Below are positions 28,021-38,063 of a stretch of 64,000 nucleotides of DNA, piece after piece. The stretch spans positions 930,001-994,000 of the forward strand of contig NZ_CP119520.1 of assembly GCF_029223865.1 (NCBI RefSeq), written 5' to 3'. The position numbers were made by a program, and so were the translations under genes. The notes beneath the pieces are model-generated. The model was not told the origin of the DNA and searched no databases. It was given only the letters and a program-made list of their open reading frames with translations. How positions within the stretch are numbered: position 1 is the stretch's first letter; each line of letters opens with the position of its first letter. The stretch comes from Telluria mixta (GTDB lineage Bacteria; Pseudomonadota; Gammaproteobacteria; Burkholderiales; Burkholderiaceae_D).

Positions 28021-29607
28021 TCAGTGACGGAAGTGACGCGTGCCAGTGTACAGCATGACCACGCCGCGTTCATCCGCCGCGTCGATCACTTCCTGGTCGC
28101 GCATCGAGCCGCCCGGGTGGATGACGCAGGTCGCGCCCGCGTCGACGACGACGTCGAGGCCGTCACGGAACGGGAAGAACGCATCCGACGCCACGGCCGA
28201 GCCCACCAGCGACAGGCCGGCGTTCTGCGCCTTGATCGACGCGATGCGCGCGGAGTCGATGCGGCTCATCTGGCCCGCGCCCACGCCGAGGGTCATGCCG
28301 CCGGCGCAGAACACGATCGCGTTCGATTTCACGTACTTGGCCACGCGCCACGCGAACATCAGGTCCTGCATCTGTTGCGGGGTCGGCTGTTTTTTCGACA
28401 CGACGCGCAGGTCGCCGAGACCCACGTTCTTCGCGTCCGGCGATTGCACGAGCAGGCCGCCGCCCACGCGCTTGACGTCATACACGTTCTGGCCGTCGCC
28501 GAGCGCGATTTCCAGCAGGCGCACGTTCTGCTTGGCCGACATGATCTGCAGCGCTTCGGCCGTGAATGCCGGTGCGATCACGACTTCCACGAACAGCTTG
28601 GCGATGGCTTCCGCCGCCGGGCCGTCGACCGGCACGTTGAAGGCAATGATGCCGCCGAAGGCCGAGGTCGGGTCCGTCTTGAGGGCGCGCTGGTAGGCGT
28701 CCAGCGCGTCGGCGCCGATCGCGACGCCGCACGGGTTCGCGTGCTTGATGATCACGCAGCCGGCCGGCATGTCGAAGCCTTTCATCGACTTGACGCACTC
28801 CCAGGCCGCGTCCGCATCAGCGATATTGTTGTACGACAGTTCCTTGCCCTGCAGCTGGCGGTAGTTGGCCAGGCTGCCAGCGGCCGGCACCAGGTCGCGG
28901 TAGAACGCGGCCGTCTGGTGCGGGTTTTCGCCGTAGCGCATGTCCTGGACTTTTTCGAAGTGCAGGTTCAGCGTCTGCGGGTAAGCGGCGCGGTTGGTGT
29001 GGTCCTTGTCCGGGCCGAGGCTCGTCAGGTAGTTCGTAATGGCGGCGTCGTATTGCGCCGTGTGCGCGAACACTTTCTTCGCCAGGCGGAATTTCGTCTC
29101 GTAACCGACGCTGCCGGCCGCTTCGCCGGTACCTTTCATCTCGGCCAGCACAGGACCGTAGTCGGCCGGGTCGACGATGACGACGACGTCGCGGTGGTTC
29201 TTGGCCGCCGAGCGCAGCATGGTCGGGCCGCCGATGTCGATGTTCTCGATCGCATCTTCCAGCGAGCATTGCTCCTTGGCGACGGTGGCCTGGAACGGGT
29301 ACAGGTTGACCACCACCATGTCGATCTGCGGAATGCCGTGCTCTTCCAGCTTGGCAACGTGTTCCGGGAAGTCGCGGCGGGCCAGGATGCCGCCGTGGAC
29401 CTTCGGATGCAGCGTCTTGACGCGGCCATCGAGCATTTCCGGGAAGCCGGTGTAGTCGGCGACTTCGGTGACCGGCACGCCATTGTCCTGCAGCAGTTTG
29501 GCGGTGCCGCCGGTGGACAGGATGTTCACGCCGAGGGCGGACAGCGCACGTGCGAAATCGAGGACGCCGGTTTTGTCGGAAACGGAGATGAGTGCTTGTT
29601 TGATCAT
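28021..29607 (-). CDS. purH: Bifunctional AICAR formyltransferase / IMP cyclohydrolase
   Basis: A 528-residue enzyme for the last two steps of purine synthesis. The N-terminal IMP cyclohydrolase domain (MGS-like) starts [19 protein letters not shown] and includes [15 protein letters not shown]. The C-terminal AICAR formyltransferase has the catalytic KHANPCGVA (K288, H289). ATG at 29607 is chosen because the conserved N-terminus begins there; the frame stays open upstream into fis. It follows fis by about 95 bases on the same strand and precedes ruvC by 95 bases, a gene order I associate with this family of bacteria. Confidence 0.98.
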   Translation of the reverse strand: MIKQALISVSDKTGVLDFARALSALGVNILSTGGTAKLLQDNGVPVTEVADYTGFPEMLDGRVKTLHPKVHGGILARRDFPEHVAKLEEHGIPQIDMVVVNLYPFQATVAKEQCSLEDAIENIDIGGPTMLRSAAKNHRDVVVIVDPADYGPVLAEMKGTGEAAGSVGYETKFRLAKKVFAHTAQYDAAITNYLTSLGPDKDHTNRAAYPQTLNLHFEKVQDMRYGENPHQTAAFYRDLVPAAGSLANYRQLQGKELSYNNIADADAAWECVKSMKGFDMPAGCVIIKHANPCGVAIGADALDAYQRALKTDPTSAFGGIIAFNVPVDGPAAEAIAKLFVEVVIAPAFTAEALQIMSAKQNVRLLEIALGDGQNVYDVKRVGGGLLVQSPDAKNVGLGDLRVVSKKQPTPQQMQDLMFAWRVAKYVKSNAIVFCAGGMTLGVGAGQMSRIDSARIASIKAQNAGLSLVGSAVASDAFFPFRDGLDVVVDAGATCVIHPGGSMRDQEVIDAADERGVVMLYTGTRHFRH

Positions 29608-29701
29608 GGGAGTGGCCTGTTGAAAAAAATCTGGACGGGCTCGCGCACGCCGGACAGAGGGCCCGACGCACGCCTGCACGCCCGGCCCCCTCCGCCGGCG
29701 C

Positions 29702-29935
29702 TTACAGCAGCCCGTGCTCCTGCAACTTCTTGCGCAATGTATTGCGATTAATACCCAGCATCTGGGCGGCATGCGACTGATTACCCTCCGCCCGCGTCAT
29801 CACCACTTGCAGGATCGGTTTTTCGACGGTCAGGAGCATCATGTCGTAGATGTTCGACGGTTTCTGCTCGCCCAGGTCGTTGAAATAGTCTTCGAGGCTT
29901 TTTTGAACGACTTCCTGGATACTTTCTTTGCTCAT
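29702..29935 (-). CDS. fis: Fis-family DNA-binding protein
   Basis: A 77-residue protein, shorter than E. coli Fis (98) as is usual in betaproteobacteria. The C-terminal helix-turn-helix is clear ([20 protein letters not shown]), and the preceding helices form the dimer core ([20 protein letters not shown]). Fis bends DNA and organises the nucleoid. Its place just after dusB matches the dusB-fis operon of E. coli, with an 80-base gap. Confidence 0.93.
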   Translation of the reverse strand: MSKESIQEVVQKSLEDYFNDLGEQKPSNIYDMMLLTVEKPILQVVMTRAEGNQSHAAQMLGINRNTLRKKLQEHGLL

Positions 29936-30014
29936 GGTTTACAGCTTCATCCTGGTTAAATGCTGCTTTTGGCAGCGTTTGTCTCCGACGTTCTTGTTAT
30001 TTTTCTTCTATTAC

Positions 30015-31040
30015 TTAGGCGGCAATCGCGTCATCGTCAGGATGCGCGGGCCGGTATTGTAACCGGTCGCCATACCGGTGTTGTGATTTAAAGAACGCAT
30101 CGACGGCAGCCAATTGCTCGGCCGTCGATTCCAAACGGTTCATGTCCTGGCGGAATTCCTCGCCGCCGGGCAGGTCTTCGACATACCAGCCGATGTGCTT
30201 GCGCGCCGTGCGCACGCCCAGGTATTCGCCATAGAAGGCGTAATGGGCCGGCAGGTGCTCGTTCATCAGTTCGCGCACTTCTTCGACCAGCGGCGGCGGC
30301 AGGTATTCCCCGGTGCGCAGGAAGTAATCGATTTCGCGACAGATCCAGGGACGGCCCTGGGCGGCGCGGCCGATCATTACCGCATCGGCGCCCGTGTAGT
30401 CGAGCACGAACTTCGCCTTGTCCGGCGTCGTGATGTCGCCGTTGGCCACAACGGGAATCCTGACGGCGGCCTTGACGGCGGCGATGGTGTCGTACTCGGC
30501 GTCGCCCTTGTAGCCGTCGGCGCGGGTGCGGCCGTGCAGGGTCAGCATCGCGATGCCGGCTTCCTCGGCCATGCGCGCGATCGTCAGCGCATTCTTGTTT
30601 TGGCGATCCCAGCCGGTGCGGAATTTCAGCGTGACGGGCACGTCGACGGCGTTCACGACGGCGTCCAGGATGCGCTGCACGAGGTCTTCGTGCTGCAGCA
30701 GCGCCGAGCCGCACCAGTTGTTGCACACCTTCTTGACCGGGCACCCCATATTGATGTCGATGATCTGGGCGCCGCGCTCGACGTTGAACTTGGCGCATTC
30801 AGCCAGGTCGTGCGGGTCGGCGCCGGCGATCTGCACGGCTTTCGGCTCCATTTCGCCCGCGTGATCCGTGCGCCGCGACGATTTCTCGCTGGCCCACAGG
30901 CGCGGATTCGACGCTGCCATCTCGGACACCGCATAGCCTGCTCCCAGCTTCTTGCACAACTGGCGGAACGGACGGTCGGTCACCCCGGCCATCGGGGCGA
31001 CGAAGACATTGTTACGCAGCGTATATGGACCAATTTGCAC
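30015..31040 (-). CDS. dusB: tRNA-dihydrouridine synthase B
   Basis: A 341-residue FMN-dependent enzyme that reduces uridine to dihydrouridine in the tRNA D-loop. The TIM barrel starts MQIGPYTLRNNVFVAPMAGV. The catalytic Cys is in DINMGCPVKKV. FMN- and RNA-contact motifs include TLKFRTGW, LHGRTRADGYKG, VVANGDI and VMIGRAAQGRPWI. The dusB-like C-terminal helical domain follows (HIGWYVEDLPGGEEFR). It is the first gene of the dusB-fis-purH run. Confidence 0.96.
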   Translation of the reverse strand: MQIGPYTLRNNVFVAPMAGVTDRPFRQLCKKLGAGYAVSEMAASNPRLWASEKSSRRTDHAGEMEPKAVQIAGADPHDLAECAKFNVERGAQIIDINMGCPVKKVCNNWCGSALLQHEDLVQRILDAVVNAVDVPVTLKFRTGWDRQNKNALTIARMAEEAGIAMLTLHGRTRADGYKGDAEYDTIAAVKAAVRIPVVANGDITTPDKAKFVLDYTGADAVMIGRAAQGRPWICREIDYFLRTGEYLPPPLVEEVRELMNEHLPAHYAFYGEYLGVRTARKHIGWYVEDLPGGEEFRQDMNRLESTAEQLAAVDAFFKSQHRYGDRLQYRPAHPDDDAIAA

Positions 31041-31171
31041 GGCAGAAAATCACGGGAAGCGATGGGAACTCGCTATTTTACCCGAAGCGCTGCTCAATTT
31101 ATCAGCACATTTTTTTACGGGATTGTTGCGCACACGCCAGAAAAGGCTTGCCAATCCCACCAGCATGCCTT

Positions 31172-31846
31172 TTAAGGAAGCTCGTCGAGCACGGCCGGAC
31201 GCAGGTGGTCGACCTCGCCCCAGCTGCCCAGGACGAGGCTGCGATCGGCCGGGTCGAAGCGGAAACGGTTGATGCTGGCGTTATAGACCTTGAAGTCGCG
31301 CGGCGTCTCCAGCGGCAGCCCGCGCGCGAGCCGGTAGGCGCACTCCAGCACGCCGCCATGGGCAACGAGGGCGATCGTCTTGCCTGGATTCTCCACCGCC
31401 AGCGCGAGGATGGCGCCGGTGGCGCGGTCGAAGAACGACCGAAAACTTTCGCCCACGTTGCGGCCCGGCGGCAGTTGCGCATCGACATCGCGCGCCTGCC
31501 AGGCGGCGAATTCGCGCGGGAAACGCTCCTCGATCTCGCTGTACAGCAAGCCTTCGAAGCCGCCATAGCCGCGCTCGCGCAGCGCCGGGTCGATGGCCAC
31601 CGTCAGTCCGCGGCGGTCGGCGACGGCCTGCGCCGTCTGATGGGCCCGGCGCAGGTCGCTCGCGATGATGAGGTCGAGGGGCTCGCCCGCGAGCGCACCC
31701 GCCAGCAGCGCGGCCTGGCGCTCGCCTTCGTCGTTCAGTGGAATGTCCAGGTGGCCTTGCAGGCGGCGTTCGGCGTTCCAGGCCGTTTCGCCGTGGCGGA
31801 TGAGGAGGATATCGGTAGGTGCTGCGGATGCGTTCGTTGTCGTCAT
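31172..31846 (-). CDS. Histidine phosphatase family protein
   Basis: A 224-residue member of the phosphoglycerate-mutase/acid-phosphatase fold. The phospho-accepting His is H18 in LLIRHGETAWNAE, and the second catalytic His is in ALVAHGGVLE. The substrate-side acidic residue is in RERGYGGFEGLLYSEIEERF. The enzyme is probably a small-molecule phosphatase rather than a true mutase, but the substrate is not known. It ends 131 bases from the divergent start region of dusB. Confidence 0.88.
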   Translation of the reverse strand: MTTTNASAAPTDILLIRHGETAWNAERRLQGHLDIPLNDEGERQAALLAGALAGEPLDLIIASDLRRAHQTAQAVADRRGLTVAIDPALRERGYGGFEGLLYSEIEERFPREFAAWQARDVDAQLPPGRNVGESFRSFFDRATGAILALAVENPGKTIALVAHGGVLECAYRLARGLPLETPRDFKVYNASINRFRFDPADRSLVLGSWGEVDHLRPAVLDELP

Positions 31847-31904
31847 GCGGGTGCGCCGCCCCGCACCGCGGGGCGATCGTTCAAGGCGTAGCTTGTCAAA
31901 AAAA

Positions 31905-32579
31905 TCAGGAAGGCTGGCCGATCAGGTTGCCCGTCACGTCCGGATTCAGCGAATACACGCCGAAGATCTTCGCCTCGTCCAGGATATGCCCCGTGATGGC
32001 CAGGCGCACTTCCTTGCCGGTGAACCTTCCTGCCAGCGGCAGGCGCGGAATGTCGAGGGCATACAGCGTAAAGACGTAGGTATGCACGCGTTCGTCGTTC
32101 CAGGGCGGGCACGGGCCGTCGTAGCCGTAGTATTCGCCGGCCATGTCGGGATCGTTCGCGAACCAGCCCGTGTAATCGTTGATGCCGTGGCGCAACTGGT
32201 GTTCCGTGCCGTTCTTGATGGTGAACGGCACCAGCGGCCCGCTCTTGCCGCCCGGCGTGACCATGTCGGAAAACTTGCCTTCGGCGAAGGATTTCAAACA
32301 CACGGGAATGTCGACGAGGGACCAGTGGTAGAAATCCGTACGTGGCAGCGTATCGGGTACCGTCCGGCCCTCCTTGTTCACGTCCGTGCCATCCGTCGGC
32401 ACGTCGATGTCGTGCACGAGCAGGACCAGCGACTGCGTCCCGGCCGGCACGTCGTCCCAGGCGATGTGCGGGCTGCGGTTGGTCGACAGCTTGATGTGGT
32501 CGCCGGGATCCATCTCAGCGAACGCGCATTTGGGCGGGATCATGTCGCCCTCGATAAAGGAATCGCTCCAGATCTTCAT
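31905..32579 (-). CDS. YbhB/YbcL-type PEBP-family protein
   Basis: A 224-residue protein resembling Raf-kinase-inhibitor-like (phosphatidylethanolamine-binding) proteins. Family features are SLVLLVHDIDVPTDGTD, the HWSLVDIP strand, and YDGPCPPWNDERVHTYVFTL. No signal peptide is seen, so it is cytoplasmic. ATG at 32579 (MKIWSDSFIEGDMIPPKCAF) follows AGGGAGAGAAC. It lies between the phosphatase and dtd on the same strand. The natural ligand of bacterial members is not known. Confidence 0.88.
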   Translation of the reverse strand: MKIWSDSFIEGDMIPPKCAFAEMDPGDHIKLSTNRSPHIAWDDVPAGTQSLVLLVHDIDVPTDGTDVNKEGRTVPDTLPRTDFYHWSLVDIPVCLKSFAEGKFSDMVTPGGKSGPLVPFTIKNGTEHQLRHGINDYTGWFANDPDMAGEYYGYDGPCPPWNDERVHTYVFTLYALDIPRLPLAGRFTGKEVRLAITGHILDEAKIFGVYSLNPDVTGNLIGQPS

Positions 32580-32637
32580 GTTCTCTCTCCCTGCATCCTT
32601 ACCCTCTGACTCTCGCCGTGGCGCGCGGTTTCCACTT

Positions 32638-33096
32638 TCAAGCGGCGATACGGGGTGGATCAATATGCAGCCAGAACGTCACGGGTCCATCATTGATCAG
32701 CATCACCTTCATGTCGGCACCGAAGCGACCCGTTTCGACGATACCGTGACGCTCGCGCGCCCGGCGCACGACATGGTCGAACAGCCGACGCCCGTCCTCG
32801 GGCGGGGCGGCGGGCGAAAACGACGGGCGCGTGCCGGAGCGGGTGTCCGCCGCCAGCGTGAACTGCGGCACGAGCAGCAGGCCGCCCGCCACGTCCGTCA
32901 CGCTGCGGTTCATCTTGCCGGCGTCGTCCGAGAAGACGCGGTAGGTCAGCAGCTTGGCGAGCAGCGCGTCGGCTTCCCGCTCCGTGTCGCCCTTTTCCGC
33001 GCACACGAGCACCATCAGGCCGCGGCCGATGGCACCCGTGACGTCGCCGTCGACCGTGACGCTGGCTTCGCTGACCCGTTGCAGCAGGCCGATCAT
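32638..33096 (-). CDS. dtd: D-aminoacyl-tRNA deacylase
   Basis: A 152-residue homodimeric enzyme that removes D-amino acids (and Gly) mischarged on tRNA. It starts [17 protein letters not shown]. Both chirality-checking motifs are present: PQFTLAAD (usual SQxTL motif with Pro for Ser) and NDGPVT. ATG at 33096 overlaps the tyrS stop (ATGA), so it is translationally coupled to tyrS. That link makes sense, since Dtd removes D-Tyr from tRNA-Tyr. Confidence 0.96.
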   Translation of the reverse strand: MIGLLQRVSEASVTVDGDVTGAIGRGLMVLVCAEKGDTEREADALLAKLLTYRVFSDDAGKMNRSVTDVAGGLLLVPQFTLAADTRSGTRPSFSPAAPPEDGRRLFDHVVRRARERHGIVETGRFGADMKVMLINDGPVTFWLHIDPPRIAA

Positions 33097-34367
33097 GCCG
33101 TGAGGGTCACGCGGGCGAACTTGCGCTTGCCGACCTGCAGCACGAACGTACCGGCCTGGACCTGCAAGGCCTTGTCGGAGACGACGGTACCGTCGATGCG
33201 CACGCCGCCCTGGTCGATCATGCGCATGGCTTCCGAGCTGGAGGCGCACAAGGCCGTCTGGCGCAGCAGTTGCGGCAGGCCCAGCGGCGCACCGGTCACT
33301 GCCACTTCCGGCACGTCGTCCGGGATGCCGCCCTTGGAGCGGTTGACGAAGTCGGCCAGCGCATCCTCGGCCGCCTGCTGCGAATGGAAGCGGGCGACGA
33401 TTTCCTGGGCCAGCGCCACCTTCGCATCGCGCGGGTTGCGGCCGCCTTCGACCTCCGCTTTCAAAGCGGCCAGGTCCTGGATCGAACGGAACGACAGCAG
33501 CTCGTAGTACTTCCACATCATCACGTCCGAGATGCTCATCAGCTTGCCGAACATCGTGTTCGCCGGTTCCGTGATGCCGATATAGTTGTTCTTGGACTTG
33601 GACATCTTCTCGACGCCGTCCAGGCCTTCCAGCAGCGGCATCGTCAGAATGCACTGCGGTTCCTGGCCGTAATCTTTCTGCAGTTCACGGCCAACCAGCA
33701 GATTAAATTTCTGGTCCGTTCCACCTAGCTCAAGATCCGCTTTCAAAGCGACCGAATCGTAGCCCTGCATTAACGGATAGAGGAACTCGTGGACGGAAAT
33801 GGGAGTCCCATTCTTGTAGCGCTTGGTAAAGTCGTCGCGCTCCATCATGCGGGCCACCGTGTAGCGCGAGGCGAGCTGGATCATGCCGCGCGCGCCCAGG
33901 GCGTCGCACCATTCGGAGTTGTAGCGGATTTCCGTGCGCGCCGGGTCGAGCACGAGCGACGCCTGCTTGAAATAGGTCGTGGCGTTCGCTTCGATCTGCT
34001 CGCGGGTCAGCGGCGGACGGGTCGCGTTGCGGCCCGACGGGTCGCCGATCATCGACGTGAAATCGCCGATCAGGAAGATCACCTGGTGACCCAGGTCCTG
34101 CAGCTGGCGCAGCTTGTTCAGCACCACGGTGTGGCCCAGGTGCAGGTCGGGCGCCGTCGGGTCCAGGCCCAGCTTGATGCGCAGCGGCGTGCCGCTCTGT
34201 TCCGAACGGGCCAGTTTCTGGGCAAATTCGCTCTCGATCAGCAGCTCGTCCACACCGCGCTTGGTGATGGCAAGGGCTTCCTGGACGGCGTCGCTCAGAG
34301 GGAGAGAAGCCGGACCGGCCGCTGGCGTTGCAATTTTTGCATTACCAGAAATTTCTGGAGAAGTCAT
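33093..34367 (-). CDS. tyrS: Tyrosine--tRNA ligase
   Basis: A 424-residue class Ic aminoacyl-tRNA synthetase. HIGH motif HLGH is at residues 76-79 ([16 protein letters not shown]), and KMSKS is at 254-258. The [11 protein letters not shown] form marks the TyrZ-like subgroup. The C-terminal S4 RNA-binding domain is seen in [18 protein letters not shown] and KFARVTL. The N-terminal 20 residues are extra and low in complexity. It is divergent from the M23 peptidase gene and upstream of dtd. Confidence 0.97.
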   Translation of the reverse strand: MTSPEISGNAKIATPAAGPASLPLSDAVQEALAITKRGVDELLIESEFAQKLARSEQSGTPLRIKLGLDPTAPDLHLGHTVVLNKLRQLQDLGHQVIFLIGDFTSMIGDPSGRNATRPPLTREQIEANATTYFKQASLVLDPARTEIRYNSEWCDALGARGMIQLASRYTVARMMERDDFTKRYKNGTPISVHEFLYPLMQGYDSVALKADLELGGTDQKFNLLVGRELQKDYGQEPQCILTMPLLEGLDGVEKMSKSKNNYIGITEPANTMFGKLMSISDVMMWKYYELLSFRSIQDLAALKAEVEGGRNPRDAKVALAQEIVARFHSQQAAEDALADFVNRSKGGIPDDVPEVAVTGAPLGLPQLLRQTALCASSSEAMRMIDQGGVRIDGTVVSDKALQVQAGTFVLQVGKRKFARVTLTA

Positions 34368-34397
34368 AAAAAATTTGTAGGAAAAGGACTAAAGCGG

Positions 34398-34424
34398 TTG
34401 TAAGACCCGGTATTTTGATATAAT
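34398..34424 (+). promoter_or_regulatory. Putative sigma-70 promoter for the M23 peptidase gene
   Basis: A perfect TATAAT at 34419-34424 is preceded by TTGTAA at 34398-34403, with a short 15-base spacer. This would give a leader of about 105 bases before the ATG at 34538. The leader is AT-rich and no riboswitch-like structure is obvious. Confidence 0.4.
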
Positions 34425-34537
34425 TCGCGATCCCGTCAATCTTGCCGCACGAAAAGTTTCAACGACAACAAGTAATAACAACGACAAAAAAATCACGGTG
34501 TCTTGGGCTGTTCAAGCGGTAAATTTTAACTGATTGC

Positions 34538-35896
34538 ATGAACCCATTACAGAAAATCGCCGGCAAGCGCTGGTTTGGTCTGGCTGAAACGAGCCGCAAA
34601 ACCCGCATCGTAGCCGGGGGTACTGCAGCCCTGGCACTGTGCGCCTTCGGCGCCACCGCAGTCGCCCCGATCGCTCCGGACGCTTCGGACATGCCGGTCA
34701 AATCAGTCGCGCAAGACCTGCAACTGCCGAACCTGGCAGACCAGATCGCCGCCCTCCAGCAAGACCAGCAGCAATTCATCCACGAAGAACGCATCCGTCC
34801 GGGTGACTCGCTGGGTTCCGTGTTCAACCGCCTCGGCATCGAAGACCAGCAAGCGCAAGCCTTCGTCCGCAGCGACAAGACCGCCCGCTCCATCCTCTCC
34901 CTCAAGACCGGCAAGCGCATCCAGGCCGAGACGGACGAGAACGGCCTGCTGCTGACCCTGCACGCGACGATCGCCGACAAGGACCAGTTCAAGACCGTCA
35001 CCATCACCCGCAAGGGCGACAAATTCGTGTCGAACGCGGCACCGGCCCAACTCGAGCGCCGTGTCGAGATGCGTTCGCGCAACATCAACAGCTCGCTGTA
35101 CGCCGCCACCGACGATGCCGTCGATGGCAGCCAGATCCCGGATTCCGTCGTCAACCAGATCATCGAGATGTTCTCGACGAGCATCGACTTCCGCGCGGAC
35201 CTGAAGCGCGGCGACCGTTTCAACGTCGTCTACGAAACCTTCTGGCTGGATGGCGAGATGGTGCGCACGGGCCGCATCCTGGCCGGCGAATTCGTCAACC
35301 GTGGCGTCGCCTACCAGTCCGTCTGGTACGAAGACCCGGTCACCCACCAGGGCGGTTACTACAGCCTGGACGGCAAGTCGCTGAAGAAGGCATTCCTGAA
35401 GTCGCCGGTGGCGTTCAACCGCATCTCGTCGGGCTTCTCGATGCGCGTGCATCCGGTGTTCGGCACCTGGAAGAAGCACGAAGGCGTCGACATGGCCGCG
35501 CCGCTGGGCACCCCGATCAAGGCATCGGGCGACGGCGTCGTCGACTTCGTCGGCACCCAGAACGGCTACGGCAACTTTGTCGTGCTCAAGCACTGGTCCA
35601 ACTACAGCACCGCGTACGGCCACATGAGCCGCTTCGCCAGCGGCCTGCGCCGCGGCCAGAAAGTGTCCCAGGGCGACGTGATCGGCTACGTGGGGACGAC
35701 GGGCTGGGCAACGGGCCCGCACCTGCACTACGAATTCCGCATCGGCGGCCACGCCACCGACCCGATGGCACTGAAGAACCTGCAGCAGCAGCCGCTGACG
35801 GCGGGCGAAATGACCCGCTTCAGGATGGCCGCGGCCGAGATGTCGCACCGCTTCTCGCTGCTGTCGCCGGCCGGTAACGCGATGGCTGCACGCTGA
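34538..35896 (+). CDS. M23-family peptidoglycan endopeptidase (LytM domain)
   Basis: A 452-residue cell-envelope hydrolase. Residues about 24-45 form an N-terminal membrane anchor or signal (VAGGTAALALCAFGATAVAP). A LysM-like/OapA-type region follows (RIRPGDSLGSVFNRLGI). The C-terminal M23 domain has all zinc-site features: H314 and D318 in HEGVDMA, with H395 and H397 in GPHLHYEF. The motif RVHPVFGTWKKHEG is typical of DD-endopeptidases such as MepM. It is followed by anmK after a terminator, an arrangement usual in betaproteobacteria; both act on peptidoglycan. Confidence 0.94.
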   Translation: MNPLQKIAGKRWFGLAETSRKTRIVAGGTAALALCAFGATAVAPIAPDASDMPVKSVAQDLQLPNLADQIAALQQDQQQFIHEERIRPGDSLGSVFNRLGIEDQQAQAFVRSDKTARSILSLKTGKRIQAETDENGLLLTLHATIADKDQFKTVTITRKGDKFVSNAAPAQLERRVEMRSRNINSSLYAATDDAVDGSQIPDSVVNQIIEMFSTSIDFRADLKRGDRFNVVYETFWLDGEMVRTGRILAGEFVNRGVAYQSVWYEDPVTHQGGYYSLDGKSLKKAFLKSPVAFNRISSGFSMRVHPVFGTWKKHEGVDMAAPLGTPIKASGDGVVDFVGTQNGYGNFVVLKHWSNYSTAYGHMSRFASGLRRGQKVSQGDVIGYVGTTGWATGPHLHYEFRIGGHATDPMALKNLQQQPLTAGEMTRFRMAAAEMSHRFSLLSPAGNAMAAR

Positions 35897-35917
35897 TCCT
35901 TCAGCGTCGCTGATATG

Positions 35918-35956
35918 AACGCCTTGCACGGCTTGCCTGCAAGGCGTTTTGCTTTT
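35918..35956 (+). terminator. Rho-independent terminator between the M23 gene and anmK
   Basis: An 11-bp perfect stem (AACGCCTTGCA / TGCAAGGCGTT) with a 9-base loop runs into TTTTGCTTTT. It ends 12 bases before the anmK start, so anmK expression probably depends on read-through or a nearby promoter. Confidence 0.85.
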
Positions 35957-35967
35957 AGGAATCAATA

Positions 35968-37059
35968 ATGGCATCCACTTTGTACATCGGCCTGATGTCC
36001 GGCACCAGCCTGGACGGCGTCGACGGCGTGCTGGCCGACTTTTCCGGCCGCGGCATCCGCACGCTGGAGGCCGCGTTCACGCCCTTCCCCGCCGGCCTGC
36101 GCGCCGAACTGATGGCCCTGCAGGCCGCCAGCGCCAACGAGCTGGAACGCGAAGCGCTGGCCGCCAACGCGCTGGCGCGCTGCTACGCCGAGTGCGTCAA
36201 GACGCTGGCCACCGCGGCGCCGGGCCCGGTCCGCGCCGTCGCCGTGCACGGCCAGACCATCCGCCACCGCCCCGAACTGGGTTTTACGCGTCAGACCAAT
36301 AATCCGGCGCTGCTGGCCGAGCTGACCGGCATCGACGTCATCGCCGACTTCCGCAGCCGCGACGTCGCCGCCGGCGGCCAGGGCGCCCCGCTCGTCCCCG
36401 CGTTCCACGAAGCCCGCTTCGGCAAGCGGAACCAGGTGCGCGTCGTCGTCAATATCGGCGGCATCGGCAACATCAGCGTGCTGTATGGCGACGGCCGCGT
36501 GAGCGGCTACGACACCGGCCCCGGCAACGTGCTGATGGATCTGTGGATCGCGCGCCACCAGGGCCAGGCGTACGACGAGGACGGTGCCTGGGCGGCCACG
36601 GGCACCGTCGACGCATCCCTGCTCGACCTCATGCTCGACGAACCGTATTTCCGCCAGCCGCCGCCCAAGAGCACGGGCCGCGACCTGTTCCACGCGGACT
36701 GGCTCGATGCGAAGCTGGCGCAGCACCCGGGCCTCGATCCGGCCGACGTGCAGGCGACCCTGACACGGCTGACGGCCGTGACGATCGCCCGCGCCATCCA
36801 GGCGGAGGCAAATGCGCAAGCCGTCTACGTGTGCGGCGGCGGCGCCTACAACGGCATGCTGCTGCGCGACCTCGCCGACGCGCTCGGCGGCAACATTCCG
36901 GTCGCGTCGACGGACACGCTGGGTGTCGCGCCGAACCGCGTCGAGGCCCTCGCCTTCGCGTGGCTGGGCTACCGCTTCCTGCGCCGCCAGCCGGGCAATC
37001 TGCCGGCCGTGACGGGGGCCGCAGGGCCGCGCATCCTCGGCGCGCTGTATCCGGCCTGA
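35968..37059 (+). CDS. anmK: Anhydro-N-acetylmuramic acid kinase
   Basis: A 363-residue ASKHA-fold kinase that converts recycled anhydroMurNAc to MurNAc-6-phosphate. The ATP phosphate loop is [15 protein letters not shown] (residues 8-22). Other family motifs are [41 protein letters not shown] and [10 protein letters not shown]. Length matches the family (about 370). Its neighbour is an M23 endopeptidase that releases peptidoglycan fragments, so the two act at either end of wall turnover. Confidence 0.96.
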   Translation: MASTLYIGLMSGTSLDGVDGVLADFSGRGIRTLEAAFTPFPAGLRAELMALQAASANELEREALAANALARCYAECVKTLATAAPGPVRAVAVHGQTIRHRPELGFTRQTNNPALLAELTGIDVIADFRSRDVAAGGQGAPLVPAFHEARFGKRNQVRVVVNIGGIGNISVLYGDGRVSGYDTGPGNVLMDLWIARHQGQAYDEDGAWAATGTVDASLLDLMLDEPYFRQPPPKSTGRDLFHADWLDAKLAQHPGLDPADVQATLTRLTAVTIARAIQAEANAQAVYVCGGGAYNGMLLRDLADALGGNIPVASTDTLGVAPNRVEALAFAWLGYRFLRRQPGNLPAVTGAAGPRILGALYPA

Positions 37060-37062
37060 ACC

Positions 37063-37965
37063 TCAGGCGGCGCCCGCCACCAGTATCTCGATCAGCGCGC
37101 GCGACGCGGCCGACAGGTTGCGGTGGGCCGGGTAGATCACGGAAAACGTGCGCGTGCGCCCGCCCAGGCCGGGCAGTATCTCCGTCAGGCGGCCCGCATC
37201 CAGGCTCTCTTCGGCGAAGATGCGCGGGCACAGCGCAATGCCCATTCCCTGCTCCGCCAGCCAGATGACACCCATGACATCCGTCGACACGGTGACGGCG
37301 GCTGGCGGCACCCAGTCGATGTCGCGCCCGTCGTCGCGCAAGTGCCAGGGGATCACGCGGCCGGTGCTGGGACGGATGAAGGCGATGCAACGCTGGCGTG
37401 CCAGGTCGGCCAGGCCGCATAGCGGTCCCGCCGCCTCCAGGTAATCCGGCGCGGCGACCAGGCACAGCGGCGACACTTCGAGCGGACGCGCCACCATGCT
37501 GCTGCTCGGGATCGGGCCGGACCGGATGGCAAGATCAAAACCTTCCGCCACGAGGTCCACGTTGCGATTGCTGATGTCGACTTCGAGCTCGACCAGCGGA
37601 TAGGCACGCGCATAGGCGGCCAGCAGCGCGGGCAGGCGTTGCCGGCCATAGCTGGTGGGCACGCTCATGCGGACCTTGCCGCTCAGTTGCACCGTCGTGC
37701 TGCGGATCGTGCGTTCCGCCTGCTCGATCTGTGCAAACGCGCCGCGCACCTCCTCGGCGTAGCGGCGTCCGGCATCGGTGAGGCTCAGGCTGCGCGTGCT
37801 GCGCCGCAGTAACTGCGCACCCAGGCGGGTTTCCAGCCGCGAAATGGCACGGCTCAGCACCGACGCCGTGGTCGACAGCACCACGGCCGCCGCGCTGAAC
37901 GACCCGTGTTCGATCACGCTGAGCAACACTTCCACATCCGACAAGTGGTCGAACTTGCGGGCCAT
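37063..37965 (-). CDS. LysR-family transcriptional regulator
   Basis: A 300-residue regulator. The N-terminal winged helix-turn-helix is seen in HGSFSAAAVVLSTTASVLSR and LRRSTRSLSLTDAGRRYAEE. The C-terminal effector domain starts near residue 90 (KVRMSVPTSYGRQRLPALL). ATG at 37965 is preferred over a GTG two codons earlier because AAAGGTGA lies just upstream and overlaps the GTG. It is divergent from a nitroreductase gene with 98 bases between them, so it probably controls that gene. It resembles the large group that represses or activates single oxidoreductases. Confidence 0.92.
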   Translation of the reverse strand: MARKFDHLSDVEVLLSVIEHGSFSAAAVVLSTTASVLSRAISRLETRLGAQLLRRSTRSLSLTDAGRRYAEEVRGAFAQIEQAERTIRSTTVQLSGKVRMSVPTSYGRQRLPALLAAYARAYPLVELEVDISNRNVDLVAEGFDLAIRSGPIPSSSMVARPLEVSPLCLVAAPDYLEAAGPLCGLADLARQRCIAFIRPSTGRVIPWHLRDDGRDIDWVPPAAVTVSTDVMGVIWLAEQGMGIALCPRIFAEESLDAGRLTEILPGLGGRTRTFSVIYPAHRNLSAASRALIEILVAGAA

Positions 37966-38063
37966 CTTCACCTTTCAGGAACAAATCATTTGCTGATCGC
38001 CTAGTTTATTGCACGGCGAGGAGAAAATACAATGTGACCCATCCACCACACATAAGGTCACTC

